Part shown: in pieces, positions 1-6,134 of the stretch | Layout: the number at the start of each line of letters is the position of its first letter | Position numbering within the stretch: the first letter of the stretch is position 1 | Origin: Lysobacterales bacterium | Lineage (GTDB): Bacteria > Pseudomonadota > Gammaproteobacteria > Xanthomonadales > Marinicellaceae | Direction: 5' to 3' | DNA length: 6,134 nt | NCBI GenBank assembly: GCA_015494035.1 | Contig: WGBZ01000222.1 | Span: forward strand, 1-6,134 | Position numbers and translations under genes: made by a program | Notes under the pieces: generated by a model | Told to the model about the DNA's origin: nothing | The model's database searches: none | Seen by the model: the letters and a program-made list of their open reading frames with translations, nothing else

Positions 1-1710
1 GTCCTGGCTCAGCAATACCACGGGGGCCTGAATCAAGGGGTCGTTGAGTGCCTCGGGAGCCTCACCGTTTTGGGGGGAGCGGGAGTCCTGATAGCTGATG
101 TGCTCAAGTACAAAAGGCCGGGCCAGATCGCTATCGCTTTTTTGGGTATCCAGCGGCAATGCCGATGAGAAACAGTGATTCACAAAGGCAATGAGCTGAT
201 CCGAAGAGCGCCAGTTTGTGGTCAGCGACAACAGCCGGGGACTTTCCCCCACTGGGTGTTGCCCGCCCTGCCCGCTTTCGGGGGCACGGCCCGCTTCAGG
301 TTCATTGCCCTGGCCGGTTTCCTGCCACTGGCGAACACGGTTTCTGGCTTCCTGATAGACAAACACGTCCGCGCCCCGAAAACCGTAAATGGCCTGTTTG
401 GGGTCGCCCACCATCACCAGCGCCAGGGACTGGTCTGTGTCTGATGTGCGCAAATAACAGGATTCAAAAATTTCAAACTGGCGCTGGTCGGTGTCCTGAA
501 ACTCATCCAGCAGGGCCACCGGCCATTGATCGCTGATTTTCTGGCGCAATTCACGCGCACCGGCGGTGTTGTCGGTCAGTGCCCGATGCACCAGATCAAT
601 CTGGTCACTGTAACGGTAACGGCCACGGCTTTGTCGCCACTGTTCAAATTGCGCCTGAACAAAGCCATAGGCCTGATAGCGATAAGCCTGCGTTAGCTGG
701 GTGATGCCTGCCAGCAACTGCCCGAAATAAATAAAAAACGGGTCATCAGGGTAATTCCCCTCATGACCCTTATTCATTTTGTGCGGGGCGCAGGCGCTGA
801 AGTGGAGCAGTTTCTTGTCAAACACGCCCTGGCCAAAAAAATTATCCATGGCGGCCTTGATGGGAGCTGATATCTTGGGAGAGGCAGTCACCCGAGAAAT
901 ACCGGCAGTTGTGATTTTATCCATTAACTGGTCGCGGTTTTCCAGCCATTCGGCTTCCAGTTGCTGCAAGAGCTTGGGCAAGCCCCGTGTATCTGGCCAC
1001 TCAGGCGGATTGATATCAACAAAGCTGGACTTATTCAGTTTGGTGCCGACCAGGTCCACCAACACTTTGTCACTGCGTCCCTGTGGCCCGTCCCCCCGTT
1101 TCAGGCGGATACCGGCGCCGCGCACAAATTTCAGCAAGTTCTCATCCAGCACCCTTTCCTGCTGCCGCCAGTAGTCGGCCAGAAAAGCGCGCAATGGCTG
1201 GTGGCTGTCGGTTTCCAGCTCTTCCAGCACCGGGGAACCGCACAGGTGGTTGAAGTCCTGTAATACCCGCTGGCAAAAGCCGTTGATGGTGAAAATGGCG
1301 GCTTGATCGAAGCTGACCAGGCACCACTTGAGCCAGTCCAGGTGTTTTTCGCTGGCAAAATGATCCAGAAGATCGGCCAGTGTGGCATCGATTTCTTCGG
1401 CTTGGCCAGCAGCCTTATTGTCGTGTTGGCTCTCTGGGTGCAGGCGGGCATGCAAGGCATTGTGCGCACGGCGCAACAGCCCTTGCAGACGCAGCTTCAG
1501 CTCATCGGTGGCGGCATTGGTGAAAGTCAGCAGCAGAACCTGTGAGGGCAACAGGGATTTTTCCAGCAACACGCGCAGATACAGGTGCACCAGGGTGAAG
1601 GTTTTGCCCGTGCCGGCATTGGCTTCAATCAACACCGGGCCATGCAGCGGCACGTCCAGAATCCGCGCTTCAGGCGCTGCCTGGGAGTGGTGGTCAGTAG
1701 GTTTTGCCAT
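1..1710 (-). CDS. recB: RecBCD enzyme subunit RecB, N-terminal 570 residues (3' end outside window)
   Basis: RecB is the 3'-5' helicase and nuclease subunit of RecBCD (exonuclease V), which processes double-strand DNA ends and loads RecA. Reading from the ATG at 1710-1708, the frame is open for exactly 570 codons to the window edge. Superfamily 1A helicase motifs appear in order. Walker A is EANAGTGKT at about 29-37, motif Ia LTFTNAATDEL at 61-71 and motif Ic FTINGFCQRVL at 140-150. Walker B/motif II is LLDEFQDTD at 400-408, motif III GDPKQAIYGFRGAD at 435-448 and motif IV TTNWRS at 497-502. These match the RecB pattern rather than UvrD or AddA. The C-terminal helicase motifs and the nuclease domain would lie beyond position 1. 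The start is fixed by a strong Shine-Dalgarno site and by the TGATG overlap with recC. A Gly/Glu/Pro-rich stretch at about 465-490 looks like an insertion between motifs III and IV. Identity is very secure; whether the missing part is intact is unknown. Confidence 0.97.
   Translation of the reverse strand, partial: MAKPTDHHSQAAPEARILDVPLHGPVLIEANAGTGKTFTLVHLYLRVLLEKSLLPSQVLLLTFTNAATDELKLRLQGLLRRAHNALHARLHPESQHDNKAAGQAEEIDATLADLLDHFASEKHLDWLKWCLVSFDQAAIFTINGFCQRVLQDFNHLCGSPVLEELETDSHQPLRAFLADYWRQQERVLDENLLKFVRGAGIRLKRGDGPQGRSDKVLVDLVGTKLNKSSFVDINPPEWPDTRGLPKLLQQLEAEWLENRDQLMDKITTAGISRVTASPKISAPIKAAMDNFFGQGVFDKKLLHFSACAPHKMNKGHEGNYPDDPFFIYFGQLLAGITQLTQAYRYQAYGFVQAQFEQWRQSRGRYRYSDQIDLVHRALTDNTAGARELRQKISDQWPVALLDEFQDTDQRQFEIFESCYLRTSDTDQSLALVMVGDPKQAIYGFRGADVFVYQEARNRVRQWQETGQGNEPEAGRAPESGQGGQHPVGESPRLLSLTTNWRSSDQLIAFVNHCFSSALPLDTQKSDSDLARPFVLEHISYQDSRSPQNGEAPEALNDPLIQAPVVLLSQD
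1197..1204 (+). other. Octamer identical to E. coli Chi (GCTGGTGG)
   Basis: The plus strand carries GCTGGTGG inside recB, antisense to its transcript. In E. coli this octamer is the RecBCD recombination hotspot. I saw no other exact copy on either strand. A single copy in 6.1 kb is compatible with chance in GC-rich coding DNA, and the RecC here may read a different sequence, so function as Chi is not established. Confidence 0.3.
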
Positions 1711-4700
1711 CACTGCTGTCCTCCCGGTGGTACGCATGTGTCCTCAACGTCAGGTGACGATGCTTCCGGTGTTTGCAACCGGTCAGGATCGGGCCGGCTG
1801 GCGATTTGCATGTGCCGGGTCATGGGTTCGAGCACTCGTTCTCGCCAGCTTGCCAGCACCGCCTTGTCCTGGCTGAGAAAATGCGCCAGAAAAAGCGCCA
1901 GATGGCGATTGTAGGCTTTGTCCGCCTCTTGCCTGATACCCTTGAAATAGCCCTTGTCGTCAAACCTGTTGAGGACATCTCCGACGTTGCCCGACTTCAG
2001 ACCAAACAAACCCAGCGGCAGAACAAAGCACGGGCTGTGGCAACCGGATTCAAACAGATCAAGCAGGTCTTTTTGGATGTGATCAGGATTTTCCAGCGGC
2101 AGGAACGTGAGGCACTGGGCCGGCGCCATGAGCCAGGATGCCCGGTTTGGCGCGTAAAACACATGCGCCAGCCAGTGACGCAGCACGTCCTTGGGCCTGG
2201 GCTTGGACTTGGACCATTGCTTGTCGTCGCCCATGACCACACTCATCAACTGGCCGCCCGGGGTAACGCTGACCTCGCCGGCGATTTCGCGCACGTCGCC
2301 AGTCCAGTCATCGGGTGCGGTCCAGTGAAAATCCGTGAGAGTCAAACCATAGCTGCTTCGATCAGCCAATGATTCTGCCGCGTGGTTGGCAAAATCGGTC
2401 GCCTCCAGATCGCCCATGGGCGATGCGGGCAACAGCCCGTCAAGGTGCAGTAACTGCTTTATGTCGAGCGGATCTGTCAGCATGTGATCGCTGACCAGGG
2501 ATTCGGCATGGTGTTTGTCCAGAGGCGTGAGTTGCCAGTTTTCTTCTTCCGGCAATTGTTCATCGGCCATGTCCAGGCGCACAGGCAGGCTGTCGCGCAA
2601 AAAGTCTTTGAGCGGATCACTGAAAAAGCCTTGCAGACGGTTCAGGCTGACCATTGACAGTTCCGTCTCCAGATGCAGGTTCGGTTTTTCCGCCTCCGGC
2701 GGCGTACTTTTGGGGCGTATGAACTGATGTGCCTGCTCCAGCGCCTGTTGCTGATAGCTGAACAACGGTGGCTTTTTGCTGCCCTCCGGCCGTACACCAA
2801 AATACTCGGGATGGAAACCGTGCATGCGGTGTTCGGTGATACGAAACTGGTCGCCCGTTTTGACTTTAAGGTAATCCAGCAGCGTTTCCAGCACAGCGGA
2901 GGGAGCCAGTTCCGCATTATCGCTGGCACTGAAACCCTGATAGGAAAAAGCCAGCCGGTCCAGGCGTTCACTCAACAAATCAAGAAACAGATTCTTGTCG
3001 CGCAAACGCCGGTTTTTATCCAGCGGCTGCGGCTGCGTGCGGGTTTTGTCAAGGTCGGAAAACGGTTCCCGGCCAGGGAACTCATTGGCGTTCATACCCA
3101 GCACAAACACCATCCGCGCCGGCCCCAGGCAGGCATTTTCCCAGCTCTGAAAGCGCACGCCGATTTCACCGGCCGAGCGGTAGGCACGTTCGCTCAAGGC
3201 CTCTTCGGTCAGCCTCATGAGGGCTTCGCTGGTCAGCCGTGGCTGGGTATGACGGGTGTCATCAACCAGTACCTTGTGCAACTGTTCCATGGCCTGTTCG
3301 AAACCCCGCGAGTCGGAATCGGCCAGAAATTCCTGCATCAGGTTCTTAAGCCAGTGGAACCACTCGGACGCAGTCAGCGGGGTCTTCTTGCGGGCTTGCC
3401 AGTGATGGTGGGCCTGGGAAAGGCCATCGAGAAAATCGAAAAAGGCCGCAAAAAGCGCCTCATTGCCTTCCAGATCAGCGTGGGTTTCCAGCACGTCCAG
3501 AGACAGGTCACTCTCGCCCAGTAGCAAGCCAGCGGCCCAGCGATCACTGCCAAAAGCCCAGGTGTTGATGGCATCGGGGTAGAAACCCAGTTCCTGGCGA
3601 TGTGCCGCGTCCTGGCCCCAGCGGATTTTTGAGCACCTGACCCAGTTTTCCAGAATGGCCAGGTCGGACTCTCCCAGGTCAAACTGATCCCGGATCGGCT
3701 CGTGCAGCAGCAAATCCATGACTTCCGCTGCACCCAGGCGGCCATCCAGGCTTTGCAACAAGGCCAGCAAGGCCCGGGCTGCCGGGGCATCCTGGACGCG
3801 CATGCGATCAATGTGCCACGGCAGGTGTGGCCGCTTTTCGTCTTTATGGTGGGTCTCAGTTTCCGGCCCGGCACGCTTGTCGATATCGGCTTCAGCCAGT
3901 GGCGACTGGTTAAATACCGGCTCGATCCATTGGCTGTATTCATTGATGTCAGGTGCCAGCACCAGAATGTCTGCCGGTTCCAGCCCGCCGTTCTGGATCG
4001 CATCTAGAATATCATCACGGGCCACTTCCAGTTCCCGCCGGCGCGTGTGACAGGCATGGATGCGGATGGAATCATCCACTGGATGCGGCGTTGGCGTGGA
4101 CCGCCCTTCAGCCAAATCCGCTCTTACACTGGCCAGCAGGTGCTGGGTGGACTCAGCTTTAGCTCCGTTGCCAGAAGCCCCCTCATCAGTCAGGTTGATG
4201 TGCTCGAAGCCGTCCAGCTGATCTTCCAGGCGCAAAAACTCGTTCAACAGCCCCGCTTTCTGTCGGCCCAGTTGTTCCAGCAAGGGGGACAGGCCGTCTT
4301 TGTCGTAGTACTCATATAAAACCGGGTTTTCAAGTTTTTCATAAAGTTGTTGCCGCATGTCCTTGATATCAAACCAGAATTCTTCAGGTGAAGGATTCTT
4401 GATATACACCGTGACTGGACGGAAGCGGGACAAAAGCTGCAAAGTGTTGAACTGAACAGTGGACAGCTGCTGCGGGTTAAAAACACGAATAGCCGGAGGC
4501 AGTTGACACTTCAGTTGTGTTTCATGCTCACTACCGGGCCGGATTTTTTCCAGCAACCTCTGTGGGTGCTGTTCACCAAAACGCTGCACCACTTGTTGCC
4601 ACACTGCAGCCACCGGGTCGTTGGCTGGCGGATGTTGCGCCCACTGTTTCATCTGCTCGGGGCGATAATGCAGGTAGCGATCAATAACGCGGGCGTATTC

Positions 4701-5042
4701 TTCGGCTTCGGCCAGTGCACTCAGGTCCATGGGCTGATCGGCCGGATGCAGGCAGTCGGCCACGCGCCAGCGCAGGACACGGGCGTCAAACTGCGGCGTG
4801 GCCGGAATCTCCACCCCGGCCAGCGTCAACGTCTGCCAGATCAGGGAGCCGGGTTGTAAAAAAGTGAAGCCGGCACAAAGCTCAAGTTCAGTCGCCAGTT
4901 GCTGTTGCAGCCAGGTTTTGCTGGCATGATTGCCGATAACCAGCCATTGCATGGCCAGGGGTGCCATCGATTTATGTTCAATGTCCTTGCATAAACGCTG
5001 GCAAAGTAACTTTTCATCCTGTGCGGTGACCAACTGCAACAT
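1710..5042 (-). CDS. recC: RecBCD enzyme subunit RecC (exonuclease V gamma chain)
   Basis: RecC is the non-catalytic subunit of RecBCD. It splits the duplex, channels the strands to RecB and RecD, and scans the 3' strand for Chi. The 1110 residues are close to the E. coli length of about 1122. RecC-like landmarks are WLQQQLA (44-50), SLIW (66-69), YLHYRP (123-128), IRIHACHTRRRELEV (326-340), VFVLGMNANEFPG (645-657), NRRLRDKNLFLDLL (677-690), NRLQGFFSDPLKDFL (801-815) and RHWLAHVFYA (955-964). No intact Walker A or nuclease motif is seen, as expected for this degenerate helicase/nuclease fold. The ATG is the first after an in-frame TGA at 5067-5069 and has an AGGA site 9 nt upstream, so the start is firm. 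The stop TGA overlaps the recB ATG. Oddities are substitutions in the putative Chi-reading region, a charged loop at about 386-405 and a polar C-terminal tail of about 30 residues. Identity is secure; Chi specificity is uncertain. Confidence 0.96.
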   Translation of the reverse strand: MLQLVTAQDEKLLCQRLCKDIEHKSMAPLAMQWLVIGNHASKTWLQQQLATELELCAGFTFLQPGSLIWQTLTLAGVEIPATPQFDARVLRWRVADCLHPADQPMDLSALAEAEEYARVIDRYLHYRPEQMKQWAQHPPANDPVAAVWQQVVQRFGEQHPQRLLEKIRPGSEHETQLKCQLPPAIRVFNPQQLSTVQFNTLQLLSRFRPVTVYIKNPSPEEFWFDIKDMRQQLYEKLENPVLYEYYDKDGLSPLLEQLGRQKAGLLNEFLRLEDQLDGFEHINLTDEGASGNGAKAESTQHLLASVRADLAEGRSTPTPHPVDDSIRIHACHTRRRELEVARDDILDAIQNGGLEPADILVLAPDINEYSQWIEPVFNQSPLAEADIDKRAGPETETHHKDEKRPHLPWHIDRMRVQDAPAARALLALLQSLDGRLGAAEVMDLLLHEPIRDQFDLGESDLAILENWVRCSKIRWGQDAAHRQELGFYPDAINTWAFGSDRWAAGLLLGESDLSLDVLETHADLEGNEALFAAFFDFLDGLSQAHHHWQARKKTPLTASEWFHWLKNLMQEFLADSDSRGFEQAMEQLHKVLVDDTRHTQPRLTSEALMRLTEEALSERAYRSAGEIGVRFQSWENACLGPARMVFVLGMNANEFPGREPFSDLDKTRTQPQPLDKNRRLRDKNLFLDLLSERLDRLAFSYQGFSASDNAELAPSAVLETLLDYLKVKTGDQFRITEHRMHGFHPEYFGVRPEGSKKPPLFSYQQQALEQAHQFIRPKSTPPEAEKPNLHLETELSMVSLNRLQGFFSDPLKDFLRDSLPVRLDMADEQLPEEENWQLTPLDKHHAESLVSDHMLTDPLDIKQLLHLDGLLPASPMGDLEATDFANHAAESLADRSSYGLTLTDFHWTAPDDWTGDVREIAGEVSVTPGGQLMSVVMGDDKQWSKSKPRPKDVLRHWLAHVFYAPNRASWLMAPAQCLTFLPLENPDHIQKDLLDLFESGCHSPCFVLPLGLFGLKSGNVGDVLNRFDDKGYFKGIRQEADKAYNRHLALFLAHFLSQDKAVLASWRERVLEPMTRHMQIASRPDPDRLQTPEASSPDVEDTCVPPGGQQ
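1719..1725 (-). promoter_or_regulatory. Shine-Dalgarno site for recB inside the recC 3' end
   Basis: The minus strand reads GGGAGGA here, 8 nt before the recB ATG. It is a near-ideal ribosome binding site and it lies within the last codons of recC, where it encodes part of the Pro-Gly-Gly near the C-terminus. Together with the TGATG stop/start overlap it fixes the recB start. It suggests that ribosomes ending recC re-initiate on recB, keeping subunit amounts balanced. Confidence 0.85.
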
Positions 5043-5051
5043 GTGCGGGTT

Positions 5052-5055
5052 TCCT
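5052..5055 (-). promoter_or_regulatory. Shine-Dalgarno site for recC
   Basis: AGGA on the minus strand, within CAGGAAA, sits 9 nt before the recC ATG at 5042. An in-frame TGA at 5067-5069 lies just upstream with no other ATG between, so this site and start are the only sensible choice for recC. Its match to the ribosome is moderate, weaker than that of the recB site. Confidence 0.7.
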
Positions 5056-5130
5056 GGTGGTGTGAGTCATGAAAAAATGGAATGGTGCCCACTTTATTCT
5101 GTGCGCGTCATGACCATATTACCAAGGACA

Positions 5131-5147
5131 GTCTCAAAAAGTGAGAC
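5131..5147. repeat. Short inverted repeat (6-bp stem, 5-nt loop) downstream of the DUF4105 gene
   Basis: GTCTCA and TGAGAC form a perfect 6-bp stem around the loop AAAAG. Past one A/G mismatch, AC/GT can extend it by two pairs. It lies 10 bases after the DUF4105 stop codon. On the minus strand it is followed by TGTCCTTGG rather than a run of T, so it is at best a weak intrinsic terminator. It could instead be an operator half-site pair or an RNA-stabilising hairpin. The stem is seen directly; the function is open. Confidence 0.45.
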
Positions 5148-5157
5148 GGTAACAAAA

Positions 5158-6134
5158 TCAGCGAAAAAACCTTGACCGAAAAAGCAAGAAAGCCACGATA
5201 AGATTCACTCCGGCCAGTGGCAATAGATAAAACGCCACCGCACTCAGCGCCCAAACCAGCCAGGCCACAGTCGCCAGTACGTAGGCGACCAGCGCCACTG
5301 TACACCATCGGCCGGAACACCATAGCAGCACGAAGGCCAATGGCCACATGAGTAGAATATTCGGGTTATCCGCAGCGATGCGGTGATCAGTCAGCCCCCA
5401 TAGTCCCAGCAGAATAAAACCGATCAGGCTTTGCCCCACCAACCAGGTTACGGTGGCCGCCTTACGTGTCCTGGGCCAGGCAAGGGCCAGCAGAAAAAAC
5501 GCCGTCAGGAACAGCAAAGGCCCGTGCGTGGCTAGAAACCGGGCTGGCGCCTGCCGACCCGGATAAAGCAAACGGGGTGGCTGCGCCGGTGATTCAGCGG
5601 CTGGCCGACTGTGCAGAGCCTGCATCAAGCGCAAAGGAAACACCGCCCCTTGCCAGGCGTCGCGTTTTTGCCAGGCCCCGTGTCCGTAACCCAGACTCAG
5701 GGCCATATTCAGCCAGCCCTGATTGGCCACCGGCAACGTGGATTCAGCCCAGCTCTGGTCGGGGAGGTTCTGCCAATCGGGCTTGAACGGCTGCCTGACG
5801 GATTCATTGATCAAATCACGCACCTGAGAAGTACAATTGCTCAGGAAGTAATCGTAATCGTAATAGCGGTTGGCATCGGTGTCCTGCGCTTGCAGGGTAT
5901 GCAACAGGGCTTTGGCCTTGTCCGCTGGTATATTCAGGGCCTGAGCCCAAATGGCCCGGTTTTCGGCCGCAAACCGGTTCAGCTCCCGTGCCGCCGGCTC
6001 ATGGTCGAGGAAATAGCGCATGCGGCCTTTGAGAAAATTGCTGAAAAAATCTTCATCGGCAAAATCAAAATAGCCATAGCTGTAGATAATGTCCTCATGA
6101 CCAGGCTGACGCACCAACAGCTCAGTGTGTCCCC
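5158..6134 (-). CDS. DUF4105 / Lnb N-terminal periplasmic domain membrane protein (5' end outside window)
   Basis: This is the last 324 codons of a gene entering from beyond 6134 and ending in TGA at 5160-5158. The frame continues upstream of the TTG at 6117 as GHTELLVRQ..., so that TTG is internal and not the start. The visible N-terminal half has family-like features: GHTEL near residues 1-5, YSYGYFDF near 17-24, YYDYDYFLSNCTSQVRDLI near 90-108 with Asn99-Cys100-Thr101. The Asn-Cys-(Ser/Thr) and His pattern recalls papain-like or NlpC/P60-type folds, but catalysis here is inference. The C-terminal half is hydrophobic, with about four or five membrane segments between 205 and 318, a conserved-looking TDH...NPN...WPL motif at 248-265, and a basic end (RSRFFR). 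It is probably an inner-membrane protein with the DUF4105 domain in the periplasm. Substrate and biological role are not known to me. It lies 115 bases upstream of recC on the same strand. The family call is from remembered patterns. Confidence 0.75.
   Translation of the reverse strand, partial: GHTELLVRQPGHEDIIYSYGYFDFADEDFFSNFLKGRMRYFLDHEPAARELNRFAAENRAIWAQALNIPADKAKALLHTLQAQDTDANRYYDYDYFLSNCTSQVRDLINESVRQPFKPDWQNLPDQSWAESTLPVANQGWLNMALSLGYGHGAWQKRDAWQGAVFPLRLMQALHSRPAAESPAQPPRLLYPGRQAPARFLATHGPLLFLTAFFLLALAWPRTRKAATVTWLVGQSLIGFILLGLWGLTDHRIAADNPNILLMWPLAFVLLWCSGRWCTVALVAYVLATVAWLVWALSAVAFYLLPLAGVNLIVAFLLFRSRFFR

Larger units (their letters stand above)
5043..5157. other. Intergenic gap between the DUF4105 gene and recC
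   Basis: This is the only non-coding stretch in the window, and it is visibly more AT-rich than the flanking genes. Any promoter for recC would lie here unless recC is read through from the upstream gene. A TAATAT hexamer on the minus strand (5116-5121) could be a -10 element, but I see no good -35 hexamer at 16-18 nt spacing. The gap also holds a small hairpin (5131-5147) and an 8-bp palindrome GTCATGAC (5107-5114). No small ORF or RNA gene is recognisable. Confidence 0.6.

Noticed and set aside
1382..1876. Plus-strand 164-codon open frame spanning the recC-recB junction
   Set aside because: Its composition is Arg/Ser/Cys-rich, typical of an out-of-frame reading, and it is antisense to two real genes.
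1773..2372. Plus-strand 199-codon open frame opposite the recC 3' part
   Set aside because: It is antisense to well-supported RecC sequence, has no domain pattern and no convincing ribosome site; treated as a shadow frame.
2673..3524. Plus-strand 283-codon open frame opposite recC
   Set aside because: It lies wholly antisense to an unmistakable RecC frame, shows no recognisable family pattern, and is explained by codon bias leaving the opposite strand free of stops.
4841..5092. Minus-strand 83-codon frame starting upstream of recC
   Set aside because: It is in a different frame from recC and overlaps its start. It could be a leader peptide, but its reading resembles a frameshifted RecC and it has no clear ribosome site.
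5107..5114. GTCATGAC palindrome as an operator
   Set aside because: An 8-bp palindrome with no second copy at useful spacing is expected by chance often enough to carry no weight.
5116..5121. TAATAT as the -10 element of a recC promoter
   Set aside because: No reasonable -35 hexamer lies at standard spacing on the minus strand, so it is not listed as a promoter, only mentioned in the intergenic entry.
1..6134. A previously undescribed defence or mobile system
   Set aside because: All coding space is taken by recB, recC and a DUF4105 membrane protein. No transposase, integrase, toxin, CRISPR repeat or unusual repeat array was seen.

Overview
The window comes from a bacterial chromosome and most likely a gammaproteobacterium. 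It is moderately GC-rich, tightly packed and coded entirely on the minus strand. The central content is the recombination-repair operon recC-recB in the compact order seen in many non-enteric Gammaproteobacteria. It lacks the ptrA gene that sits between recC and recB in Escherichia coli. The genus cannot be read from the sequence alone.

The layout is described here in the direction of transcription, from high to low coordinates. Positions 6134-5158 hold the 3' part of a gene for a DUF4105-type (Lnb N-terminal periplasmic domain) protein with a multi-pass membrane C-terminus; its 5' end lies outside the window. A 115-base intergenic gap at 5157-5043 follows, with a 6-bp perfect hairpin but no convincing terminator or promoter. 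Positions 5042-1710 hold a complete recC of 1110 codons. Positions 1710-1 hold the first 570 codons of recB, open to the window edge. recC and recB overlap as TGATG, and a strong Shine-Dalgarno site for recB lies inside the last recC codons, so their translation is probably coupled. recD would be expected downstream of recB, outside the window.

RecB and RecC together with RecD would form the RecBCD (exonuclease V) helicase-nuclease. It resects double-strand ends, recognises a Chi sequence through RecC and loads RecA. All N-terminal superfamily 1A helicase motifs of RecB are intact. RecC is clearly a RecC by overall pattern, but several positions that match the Chi-reading residues of the E. 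coli protein are replaced. This is the most interesting point in the window. The membrane protein gene next to recC has no evident role in repair.

I found no RNA genes, CRISPR array, insertion sequence, phage remnant or clear new system. Apart from the 115-base gap the window is all coding.
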